Under the pieces are notes generated by a model. It was not told where the DNA came from and ran no database searches. It saw nothing but the letters and a program-made list of their open reading frames with translations. Both the position numbers and the translations under genes were made by a program. A DNA stretch of 64,000 bases from Pirellulales bacterium (lineage in GTDB: Bacteria > Planctomycetota > Planctomycetia > Pirellulales > JAEUIK01): positions 19,640 to 83,639 of the forward strand of contig JAIBBZ010000025.1 of the NCBI GenBank assembly GCA_019694435.1, written 5' to 3'. Shown in pieces: positions 35,178 to 45,500 of the stretch (its first letter is position 1; the number at the start of each line of letters is the position of its first letter).

Positions 35178-37521
35178 CGACCGGCTGCACAAACATTTCG
35201 GGCTCGACTGGGGCCGGCTGCAGATCCTGCTGCCGGCGGCGCAGGCGGCGTTCCCAGTATGCCCCCAGCGGTCCACCTAGCAGCGCCGGCAGGAAAACCA
35301 GGTTGCCCGCTAGCCCAATGGTCAGCAAGGCCATCATCACCAGGCCGAAGCGGCACGTCGGGGCAAACGGACTGAACAGAAAAGCCAGGACCCCCAAACC
35401 CAGGACGGCCCAGCTTTGGTACATCGCGCGGCCGCAGTGCTGGTAGCCGCTGGCGATGGCCGCACGGCGCGAGCGGCCGCCTTGAATCTCGCGGCGGAAA
35501 CACAACAGGAAATGCATCACGTCGTCGACCGTGACTCCGAGCGCGACGGCCGGCGGCATGACGGTCCCCAAATCGACGACCGTGCCGGTCCAGCCAAAGA
35601 CGCCGAACAGCACCACCGCCGGCAGCACGCTCGGCAACAACAAGAGCAGACCGGCCGCGCCGCTGCGCACGGCCAGGACCATCGCCACGACGATGAACAG
35701 CACGTCGGTGCCGTAGCCGAAGACCATGCCGCGCAGCAGCGAATTCTGTGCTTGATACACAATCGGCAGCACGCCCGTGTAGCTCACTTGGATGCCGTGA
35801 ATTCGCTGCTTGTCGAGGGCACGCTCAACCGGTGCAACCGCCCGATCGACCTGGGCCTTGAAAGCCTGGTAGTCGACGTCGGCCAGGGCCGCCACGCGCG
35901 CCGTGATTCTCCACAGCTCTTGCGGCCCATCGTCGCGAAAGAAACCTGTCTGGCGAAATTCGGGGCGATGGCGCTCAAGGCGCACCTTTTCGAGCGTGGC
36001 CCGGGCTCGGCTGCCGCCGAAGATATTGCGCGACATCGTGCCCAGCGCATGGGCCGAGCCGGGACGCTGCGGCTCGATCAAGCTGGGCGCAAAAGTCACC
36101 GCCGACAGCGCCGTGCCGACATTAGGTACGGCCTCGATATCGCGTTGCAGACGTTCGACCACGTAGAAACGCTGCCGGAAATCGAGGGGGCAATCGGCAT
36201 CGAACCGCACCAGCACCTCGATCGGCGAGAGCGGACCCAAATGTTTTTCGAGCCAGCCGTAATCGCGGAGGATGCGGGCATCGGACGAAAACAGCCGCAT
36301 GATTTGTACTGAGGTTTCCACGCGTGGCAGTCCCCAGGCGGCCAGCACCACGACCAGCAAGGTTGCCAGCGTGCACAGCCCGGGGCGGTCGAGGACCAGC
36401 GTCATCGCGCGCTGCCAGATCCCTCCGCGAGCGCGCACTTCGAACACGGCAAGCTCCGCAGGAGTCGGCAGCACCGGCCAGAGCCGCAGCGCCGCTGGAA
36501 GCAAGAGCAGCAAACAGACCAGGCCGAAGCACACCCCCAGCGCCGAGTAAATGCCAAAGGCCTGGATCGGCGCCAGCTCGCTGACCGCCAACGACAAGAG
36601 GCCCACGGCCGTCGTGAAGGTTGCCAGTCCGAGGGGCAATGCCGCCAGGCGCACGGCTTCGGCCGGCGCACGCTCGGGTCCGACTTCAACCACGAGTTCG
36701 CGATAGTAATTTGCCAGGTGGATCGCGCCGGATGCGGCCGCCACATAGACCAGCGGCGGCATCGTCAGGACGATGGCGTTCATGACGCCGCCCGTGAAAT
36801 AGAAGGCACTCAGGCTCAGGGCCACGGTGTAGAGCGCGGTGGTGAGCACCAGCGCAATCAACAGCGGACGCCGCAGACACCACCAACACACCAGCAGGCC
36901 AAACACGCTGGTGAGCCCCAACACCAGGAGCATGCTTTGCTCACCGGCCACGTCGAGGGCCACGTTGTCGACCGGCGGGCCCCCGAGCTTGAGTTCCGTG
37001 GGAGCCAGTCCACACTCGCGCTGGGCGACTTGCTCGAGTTCGGTCAGCGCGGCTCGCATCTGGTGCACGCCGGCCTCGGTCATCGAAAAGACGACGCAGG
37101 TCGTGCGTCCGTCGGGGCCGATGAGCGAGCCGGTCAGGCGCCGTAGGGCTTCCTCGCGCTGGAGATTGATCGGCGGCTGACAAAGCTTCTCGAGCACGCT
37201 GGGGCCCGTGATGACTTTGCTGAAATACGGAGAGCGGCTGGGCCCGGGCTCGAGCCGTGGCGGACCCACGAGCTGTTCTGCCAGTCGCCCGACGCGAGGA
37301 TCGTCGAGCGTGCACCCCTCCCAGCTCACCAGCACGAAGGCCTCGGGGTCGAAATGGGCCAGGAATCGTAGAAAGTCACGGGTCTCTTGATAGGCACCGG
37401 GGAGCCACTGCGTGACGTCGTTTTGCATCCGCGAAAGCGACAGCAGTGCTCCCGTGGCGGCCACCGGCGCGAAGAGCGCAAAGGCCACGACCGTCCACCA
37501 GGCTCGGCGTCGTTGGCTCAT
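35143..37521 (-). CDS. MMPL/RND-family lipid exporter-like membrane protein
   Basis: A 792-residue integral membrane protein from the ATG at 37521 (TVVAFALFAPVAATGALL is the first helix). It has the RND plan of two repeats: a large periplasmic loop (about 40-210), five to six helices (LLVLGLTSVFGLLVCWW to LVCLLLLLPAALRLWP), a second first-helix (GLCTLATLLVVVLAAWG), a second loop, and a final five-helix bundle containing VDDVMHFLLCFRREIQGG, where the two Asp are the expected proton-relay position. MMPL/HpnN-type proteins move lipids such as hopanoids or mycolates. Convergent with the acyltransferase and divergent from the reductase, it most likely exports the cluster's lipid product. Confidence 0.82.
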   Translation of the reverse strand: MSQRRRAWWTVVAFALFAPVAATGALLSLSRMQNDVTQWLPGAYQETRDFLRFLAHFDPEAFVLVSWEGCTLDDPRVGRLAEQLVGPPRLEPGPSRSPYFSKVITGPSVLEKLCQPPINLQREEALRRLTGSLIGPDGRTTCVVFSMTEAGVHQMRAALTELEQVAQRECGLAPTELKLGGPPVDNVALDVAGEQSMLLVLGLTSVFGLLVCWWCLRRPLLIALVLTTALYTVALSLSAFYFTGGVMNAIVLTMPPLVYVAAASGAIHLANYYRELVVEVGPERAPAEAVRLAALPLGLATFTTAVGLLSLAVSELAPIQAFGIYSALGVCFGLVCLLLLLPAALRLWPVLPTPAELAVFEVRARGGIWQRAMTLVLDRPGLCTLATLLVVVLAAWGLPRVETSVQIMRLFSSDARILRDYGWLEKHLGPLSPIEVLVRFDADCPLDFRQRFYVVERLQRDIEAVPNVGTALSAVTFAPSLIEPQRPGSAHALGTMSRNIFGGSRARATLEKVRLERHRPEFRQTGFFRDDGPQELWRITARVAALADVDYQAFKAQVDRAVAPVERALDKQRIHGIQVSYTGVLPIVYQAQNSLLRGMVFGYGTDVLFIVVAMVLAVRSGAAGLLLLLPSVLPAVVLFGVFGWTGTVVDLGTVMPPAVALGVTVDDVMHFLLCFRREIQGGRSRRAAIASGYQHCGRAMYQSWAVLGLGVLAFLFSPFAPTCRFGLVMMALLTIGLAGNLVFLPALLGGPLGAYWERRLRRRQQDLQPAPVEPEMFVQPVVTVAQVPARSS

Positions 37522-38016
37522 GATTGCTGCACTGCTGCCTCGAATCGCGTCACACGGCGATTCCCTACCCGGCGGGGGGAAGTCTCGCTCCGGTCCCAAC
37601 GGGCGGGTGCGGAATCTCGACAACTGACGCGCAAGTGCTTTGTCTTTCGAGGGTTATTGAGGCGTGCCTGCGTGCACGGCGATTGACGAGCGACCACGGC
37701 GGTTGCGACCGCGTGCGCCCTGTATACCGCTCTCCAGTATATACGCAACGCGGCACGCAGTTCGCTGCTTTATTCGTGTACCGTTCCTGTCCAGAATAGA
37801 CCTCTACGCTTCCGCGCGCTTGAGGTTCCAGAAGTCCTCATGAATCGAGCCTGCCGCCGCGAGCCCTGGTACCGCGCCGGTGCCCCGGGGGCTTGGCCAG
37901 ATCGACATGCAGCACGCGCTTGCGTGTGCCGAACGCATAGCGGAGTGAGGGACCGTCGGCCCGATGGGGGCGGTGGGCCGAATCGGCGTGATGCCATCGT
38001 AAGAGGATCGTTGTTG
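37522..38016. promoter_or_regulatory. 495-bp divergent control region of the lipid cluster
   Basis: No convincing gene is present. It carries GTATAC (37722-37727) and GTATATAC (37737-37744), two perfect palindromes 9 bp apart with centres 16 bp apart, in an AT-richer patch; a regulator could bind here. The plus-strand reductase gene has an AGAGGA ribosome site 10 nt before its ATG at 38017. Confidence 0.45.
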
Positions 38017-39474
38017 ATGTCGTATTTGTTGCTTACCGGGTCCACGGGACTGCTCGGCCGGTATGTTCTGCGCCACTTGAGCGACGCCGACCGGCGCGTG
38101 GCGGTGGTGGTTCGGCCGGGCAAACTGGCCACGGCCCGGCAGCGCGTCGAGCTGCTCATGCAAGACTGGGAAGCGCGGCTGGGCCGCCCGCTGCCGCGGC
38201 CCGTCGTGCTGGCCGGCGACCTGCGACGGGCGGACCTGGGCCTGGCGCCCGCCGACGAGCGTTGGATTGCCGAGAACTGCGGCGCGCTGCTGCATAGCGC
38301 GGCCAGCATGGTGTTCAAAGAACAGGACGACGGCGAGCCGCGTCGAACGAACGTCGACGGTACGCGGCACGTGCTCGAACTATGTCGCCGCACGGGTATC
38401 GGCGAGTTTCATCACGTCTCGACCGCCTATCTGTGCGGATTGCGCACCGGTCGCGTGCTGGAGACCGAGCTCGATTTGGGGCAAGACCTGGGCAACGTCT
38501 ACGAGCAAAGCAAGCTGGACGGCGAGAAGCTGGTCCGCGGGGCGAAATGGCTGCGGCAAACCACGTTCTACCGGCCGGCCAGCATTGTCGGCGATGCGCG
38601 CGACGGCTTCACAACGTCCTATCATGGCTTCTACCTGCCCTTGCAGTTGGCCTACACGATGGCGGGTCGCATCCCGCCGGAGGAAATGGGCGAGCGGTTC
38701 TTTGCTCAGCTCGGCTTGCGTGGCGACGAAGGCAAGAATTTTGTACCGGTCGATTGGGTCGCCGCGGGCCTGGTTTCGATCTATTTGCGGCCTGAATGTC
38801 ACGGCCAGACGTATCACCTCGCCTCGCCGGCGCCGGTGACTGTGCGCGAGATGCAACGGGTGATTCAGGACTCGATTCGCAAGTATTCCAAACGCCGCAC
38901 CGCCACCCGGGCCACGGAACAGGATCTGGCCACCTGCGAGCGGATGTTTCATCACCACATGCAGATCTATCGCTCGCATTGGCGCGACGATCCGGTGTTC
39001 GACTGTACGTTCGCCAACCAGGTGTTGCCGCACTTGCCGTGCCCCCGCATGGATTACGAGCGCATGCTGCGGATCGCGGGATATGCCATCGAACAGAACT
39101 TCGCCGCGCCGAAGCACCGGCAGCTTTCGCTGGCCTTCGACGCCGAGCAATGGCTTTCCCAGACCGCGCCATGCGGCGGCGCCGGCGAGATGCTGGTCAA
39201 TCTGCGCGTCAGCGGTCCTGGCGGCGGCGAGTGGACGCTGGCACTGGCCGACGAAGGCGCCGTCGGCTGGACGGCCGGATTGTGCGAGGCGGCGCCAGCC
39301 ACGGCGTATTGCCATGCTCAGACCTTGGCGCGGCTGGCCCGCGCCGAGACGAGTTGGTCCGCGGCGCTAGCCAGCGGCCAATTGCTGACTGAATGTGAGC
39401 GACCGGAGGGCGGTCAGGCCCTCGCGGCGCTCGAAAGTTGGTTCGACACGCAGGTCGGCGCCGAGGCCACGTGA
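38017..39474 (+). CDS. NAD(P)-dependent thioester/acyl reductase with SCP2-like C-terminal domain
   Basis: A 485-residue protein from ATG 38017. Residues about 1-350 are an extended SDR of the NAD_binding_4 type (as in fatty-acyl-CoA and thioester reductases): GSTGLLG at 8-14 binds the cofactor, YEQSK at 162-166 supplies the catalytic Tyr and Lys, and NVDGTRHVLE at 112-121 is typical. Residues about 375-485 (GEMLVNLRVSGPGGGEWTL, TLARLARAETSWSAALASGQL) match the pattern of an SCP2 sterol/lipid-carrier domain, including the final helix. This is an unusual joining. In the cluster it probably releases the megasynthase product from its carrier as aldehyde or alcohol. It ends 73 bp before the megasynthase. 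SCP2 part is moderate confidence. Confidence 0.75.
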   Translation: MSYLLLTGSTGLLGRYVLRHLSDADRRVAVVVRPGKLATARQRVELLMQDWEARLGRPLPRPVVLAGDLRRADLGLAPADERWIAENCGALLHSAASMVFKEQDDGEPRRTNVDGTRHVLELCRRTGIGEFHHVSTAYLCGLRTGRVLETELDLGQDLGNVYEQSKLDGEKLVRGAKWLRQTTFYRPASIVGDARDGFTTSYHGFYLPLQLAYTMAGRIPPEEMGERFFAQLGLRGDEGKNFVPVDWVAAGLVSIYLRPECHGQTYHLASPAPVTVREMQRVIQDSIRKYSKRRTATRATEQDLATCERMFHHHMQIYRSHWRDDPVFDCTFANQVLPHLPCPRMDYERMLRIAGYAIEQNFAAPKHRQLSLAFDAEQWLSQTAPCGGAGEMLVNLRVSGPGGGEWTLALADEGAVGWTAGLCEAAPATAYCHAQTLARLARAETSWSAALASGQLLTECERPEGGQALAALESWFDTQVGAEAT

Positions 39475-39547
39475 TCTTCTTGCTTGGAAGGTCTGGCCTT
39501 GAGCACGACGTGGCATTGAGAGTGCGGTTTCATCGACTGAGAGCAAC

Positions 39548-42500
39548 ATGAAGAGTCCTGCAAGTATTCCGCTGGCCATCATCGGCATGGGCTGCCGATT
39601 GCCGGGCGCCGATAATCTCGACGAGTTTTGGAAATTGGTGGTCGAGGGACGATCGGCCATCGTCGAGCTGCCCCCGGATCGCTTGAACCAGGAGCTGTAT
39701 TACGATCCGAAGGTCGGCACGCTCGGCAAAAGCTATTCCAAGCTGGGCGGGATCATCAATAACCGCGATTTCGACCGCCGCCGGTGTCCGATTTCGCCGC
39801 AGCTCGAGGCCAGCGTTGACCAGGCCCATCTGCTGATGTGCGACGTCGCGGCGGCAGCGCTGCGCGACGCGGGCCTGGACCCGTTCAACGTGCCACAGCG
39901 GAACACGGGCGTCTATATCGGCCACGCCCAAGGCAGCACCTTAGGCGGCGATTACACCTACGCGACGTATGCGCAAGAAGCGGCCGAGATGTTGCGCGAG
40001 GTGGCCGAGCTGGGCAATATGCCCCGCGCCGAACTCGACAAGCTCATCGCCGAGATGACCGCGAGGATTCGCGCGCCCCTGCCGGTCCGGGCGGCCGACT
40101 CGCCGGACGTCGCCTGTAGCCTGGTGGCGGGGACCATTTCCAAGGCCTTTGGCCTTACGGGGCCGTTCCTGGCGCTGAACTCGGCCTGCGCCTCGTCGTT
40201 GCAAGCGATGCTCGTCGGGGCACGCGCCTTGCAGTTCGGACACGTCGACATGGCGATGGTCGGCGGCGCCTCGGACTGCAAAGGCGATTCGCTCGTGTTG
40301 TTCGCCCATGCGCGCGCGATGAGCTCCAAGGGCTCGCGCCCCTTTGACGCTGATGCCGATGGCCTGATCGTGGGCGAAGGATACGTCGCCCTGGTCATGA
40401 AAACGCTCGAACGCGCGCTGGCCGATGGCGATCCGATTCGCGCAGTGGTCCGCGGGTTGGGAGTTTCCAGCGACGGCAAAGGCAAGAGCTTGTGGGCGCC
40501 GCGCAAGGAAGGGCAGGTTCTGGCCATGCAGCGGGCCTATCGCGAGGGCCTGGATCTTGGCGACCTGGACTACGTCGAAGCACATGCCACGGCGACGCAA
40601 CTGGGCGATGCCACGGAGCTGAACACGCTCGCCGAAGTGCTCAACGACAAGCTTCCGCCCGGTAAGAAGGTGCCCATTACGAGCGTCAAGGCCAACGTCG
40701 GCCATACGCTCGAAACAGCGGGCATTGCTGGCGTCATCAAGACGGTGCTCGCGCTGACCAAGAACACGATTCCGCCGGCGGCCAACGTCGCCGCGCTCAA
40801 TCCGAAGATTGACTGGGACCGGGTGCCCGTTTACGTGCCGCTCAAGCCCGAGGTCTGGCAGCCGCATGCCGACGGCCGTCCGCGCCGGGCAGGCGTCAAT
40901 GCGTTCGGGATCGGCGGGCTGAACATGCACGTGGTGATCGAGGAGTTCAACGATGCCTCGCGGCGGCTCATCGCGCCGCAGCGTGCGGCCGCGAACGGCT
41001 CGACGCACGAAGCCGAAGCCAAGGCGGTCGCGGTGATCGGCATGGGCTGCGTGTTGCCGGGCGCGCAGGATGTACCGAATTTTTGGCAGCTCCTGGAAAG
41101 CGGCCGCGACCCAAAGTGCGACGTGCCGGCCGAGCGTTGGCGGGCCGATCTGGCGTATTCGCCCGGCGAGGCGCGAGCTTTCCACAGCCCGACCAAGCGC
41201 GGTGGCTTCGTTACCGACTTCGAATACGACTGGCAGACGCACAAGATTCCGCCGAAGCAGGTGGCGCAAGCGGATCCTTTGCAGTTCATGCTGCTCGAGG
41301 CCTCGGACCAGGCGCTCAAGCAGGCGGGCTACGACAAACGGCCCTTCGACCGAACTCGCGTGGGCGTGGTTGTGGGCACCGAATTCGGCGGCGATTTTGC
41401 CTTCCAGCTGCAGATGGGGCTGCGTCTGCCGGAAATGAAGGTGCTCCTCGAAGAGCTGCTTGCCCGGCGGCAATTCCCGGCCGCCGGCATCGCCCAGGTG
41501 CAGGAACAATTCGGCAAGGTGCTGCTCAAACATTGGCCGGCGCTGATTGACGAGACCGGCAGCTTCAGCACCAGCAGTCTCGCTTCGCGAACGGCGAAGA
41601 CCTGGAATCTGATGGGCGGAGCCGTGGCCATCGACAGCGGTCACGGCTCGTCGCTCGCGGCGCTGTCGATCAGTGTCGACGCCTTGCTGGCGGGCGATGT
41701 CGACATGATGCTTTGCGCCGCCGGCCAGCGGCGTCTGGGGCTGCCCGAGTACGAGGCCCTGGCCATCAATGGCTTTTTGGCCGTCGACGGCGACCCGGCA
41801 TGCCCCCTGGATGCCGGAGTGCGCGGCTATGTGCCCGGCGAAGGGGTTGGCGTGTTCCTGCTCAAACGTCTGTCGGAGGCGCGCCGCGATGGAGATCGCG
41901 TCTTGGCGATCGTGCGCGGTGTTGGCGGTGCTCACGATCCTCAGGCACATCAGGCGATGCTCGCCGCGGCCCAGCGAGCCGCACAGGCCGCATCGCTCGA
42001 ACAGGCTCCGATCGATCTGGTCGAGATCGACGGGAGCATCGCCGCCGAAGATGCCCGGCGACAATTGACGGAGCTGGCGAGTTGGAACGCGCCGCGCGGC
42101 GGCCAGCCGGCCATCCTGAGCACAGTCGTCGCCCAGATCGGACACACCGAAGCCGCGGCCGGGATGGCCTCGCTGATCAAGGCCAGTCTGGAAATGGAGC
42201 ATGGCCGTGTGCCGGGCACGTTCGGCCTGCAACAGCCGCTGGCGATCGAAGGCGGATCGCGGCCGTTCGTCGTCGCCAGTGAGCCGACGCCGCTGCCGTC
42301 GATGGATGCGCCGTGCCTGGCTGCGGTCGCTTCGCGTTCGCGCGGGCTGACCTACGTCGCTCTGCTTGAGCACGGCTGCGAGCAGAACCCCGCGAACAAC
42401 GCTTCACGAGCGGTGCGCCAGCCGCAGGCCGCCACGACACCCGTTACCCCCGTACCCCGCTTGAACGATCTTCCATCGATGACTGCAGCGACAGGCGACT

Positions 42501-45500
42501 CTTGGCAGGTTTTTAGATTAGGAGCATCCACCGAAGCCGATCTGCTCGCGCGCGTGCGCACGCTTGCCGGCGGCGCTGACGATCCCTTCGGCAGCTCGTC
42601 CGCGGCTTTTGCGCCGCAGGATCGGTTCCGCGCCGCGATCGTGGCGCGCGACCGCGAAGCGTTGCGCGAACGGTTGCGCTCCGCTGCGCAACAAGGCGCG
42701 AACCCCGCGGCGCACGCCGTGTTGCGACAGCAGGGCATCTTTCTTGGACAGCGAGCCGAACCACGCCCACGCGTGGTGTTTTGCTTTCCCGGTCAAGGAT
42801 CGCAATACCCTGACATGGTGCGGGCCCTCGTTGAACAAAGCACGGCGGCCGCGCAAGCGCTGGCCGAGGCCGAGGCCGCGATCGCGCGCTATGGCTACCA
42901 ACCGTTCGCACTGTTCGCTTGGGGCGAAGGTGCTGGTCTGGGAAGCAGCGCGTGGCTGACGCAGCTCTCGATGCTCGTGGCGAATCATGTGACCAGCGCC
43001 GGGCTGCGTGCTCTGGGGGTCGAACCGGATGCTGTGCTGGGACACAGTTTTGGCGTCTACTCGGCGCTGTGTGCTGCCGGCTCCATCGACTTCGAAACGG
43101 CCATGCAGCTTACCCGTGCGCGCTGCGATGGCATCGCGACCAGCCGAGTTGTTGGGGGGTTGTTGGCCGCCGGCGCGGCGAAGGAGCAGGTTCTCGAAAT
43201 CGCAGCGGTCGAAAAGGTCACCGTCTACCTCGCCAATCACAACGCGCCGCAGCAGACGGTCGTCGGCGGCGCACCTGGTGAATTGGAGCGATTGCAAACG
43301 ATTCTCAAGGCCCGCGGCATAGCCGCCAAAATCCTCGCGGTGCCCGCGCCCTTTCACACGCCGTTGATGAAGGCGACCACCGGTCCACTCGAGCGCGCGC
43401 TCGAGACGGCCGAGATTCGTCCGGCTCGCGCGGCCTTGTGGAGCATCCTAGATGGCCGGCCCGTGACCGAGGTGACCGACGTTCGCCGCAGCCTGGTCGA
43501 GCATCTCACGTCGCCGGTGTTGTACGTCGACCTGATTCGCAATGTGACGGCCGACAAGCCTTGCGTGTTGGTCGAGGTCGGGCCGCAGCAGGTGTTGACC
43601 AATCTGAATCGCCGGATTGTCGAGGACCCAGCGGTGACGACGATTGCGTCGGATCAGCCCAAACGCCCCGGCATGGAATCGTTGATCCAGGTGCAGGCGT
43701 GCCTGGAAGTGCTCGGCGTCTTCGACGCCGAGACTCGGGCGCCAGCGGCTACGGTCACCGCGCGCGGCACAGTGCGCCACGAGCTGCTGACGTTCGATGC
43801 GACTAAGCGCCGCCGCGATCGGATGCGCCAGGCCGCCCAGACCGGCAAGCGTCCAAGCGCTGTGGCCGCTCCACGAGATTCTGCACCGACAACTGTGGCC
43901 GCTCGGCCAGCGTCCGCTCAGCCCGAGCGGCCGCAGCCGGCCGCGCCACCGGTCGCTCAGGCACCGCGTGCCGTCGCCGCGCCCACAGAGTCGAAGCTCG
44001 CCGCGGTGAAACCGGTATCTGCCCCGGCACCAGCTCGCCCGGGCGTCGATCTGGAACGCTTCCTGATCAACTTTGTCGTGGATCAAACCGGCTATCCGCC
44101 GGAGGTGGTCGAGCTCGACGCCGACCTGGAGGCCGACCTGGGTATCGACAGCATCAAGAAGGCTCAGTTGTTCGGCGAGCTGCAGGAGTATTTCGACGTC
44201 GTTCCAACCGAAGAACTGACGCTTGACATGTTCCCGACGCTACGGCACGTGCTTGATTTCCTCAAGACCGTGCCCATCAAAGGCAACTTGCCTGCGACCG
44301 GTGACACCGCCGTTGCCTCGACGCCCGATCTTGCCGAGTTGCCGAATCCTGCGCCGGCGTCGGTGGTTGCCGCGCAGACTTCGGCGGTTTCGGCTCCTGG
44401 CGTAAATCTCGAACGGTTCTTGATCAATTTCGTGGTCGAGCAGACGGGCTATCCGCCGGAAGTAGTCGAGCTCGACGCCGACTTGGAAGCCGACCTGGGC
44501 ATCGACAGCATCAAGAAGGCCCAGTTGTTCGGCGAGCTGCAAGAGTATTTCGACGTCGTGCCGACCGAAGAACTGACGCTCGATATGTTCCCGACCTTGC
44601 GCCACGTGCTCGACTTCCTCAAGAACGTGCCCATCAAGGGCAATCTGCCGGGCACCGGCGAGACCGCGCCGGAGGCGACGGCCACGATGGTGGAATTGCC
44701 TGCCGACGGCGTGATCGAAGCCGCGGCGCCATCGCCGACAGTGGGGCCCTCCTCGGCAGCCGATCTGGAACGGTTCCTGATCAACTTCGTGGTCGAGCAG
44801 ACGGGCTATCCGCCGGAAGTGGTCGAGCTCGACGCCGACTTGGAAGCCGACCTGGGCATCGACAGCATCAAGAAAGCCCAGTTGTTCGGTGAGCTGCAGG
44901 AGTATTTCGACGTCGTTCCGACCGAAGAACTGACGCTCGATATGTTCCCGACCTTGCGCCACGTGCTCGACTTCTTGAGGAGCGTGCCGACCAAGGGGAA
45001 CTGGTCGCCTGGACAAGACATGCCGCTCGAGACGTATGTCGCCGCCGAGAAGGATGACAGAGGCCAGATCGCGATGCCGGTCGGCGAGGCAATGGCCGTC
45101 GCCGTGCCTCCGGTTGGCGACGTCGCGGAGCTTGAACAGTTCCTCATCAACTTCGTGGTCGAGCAAACGGGTTATCCGCCTGAAGTGGTCGAGCTCGACG
45201 CCGACTTGGAAGCCGACCTGGGCATCGACAGCATCAAGAAAGCCCAGTTGTTCGGTGAGCTGCAGGAGTATTTCGACGTCGTTCCGACCGAAGAACTGAC
45301 GCTCGACATGTTCCCGACCTTGCGACACGTGCTCGACTTCCTGAAGACGGTGCCGCGCAAAGGTGGTGCCGCAACGCCGTCCTATGCCGTCGACCTTACG
45401 CCTCGTGCCGTCGCGGCGGCTCAGAATGGTCATATCGCCACGAACGGTCAGCCCGTCGAGGACGCCCCTGCCGGCGCAAATGCTGCCGCGCCGGTCGCAG

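Noticed and set aside
39941..42373. 810-codon open frame antisense to the KS domains
   Set aside because: Composition is the mirror of the KS coding strand (high GC3 makes antisense frames open), no domain or motif recognised, and it lies wholly inside a well-supported gene.
44051..45346. Evenly spaced direct repeats, considered as a CRISPR-like array
   Set aside because: Repeats are 216 bp, coding, and part of ACP domains; spacers are linkers in the same frame.
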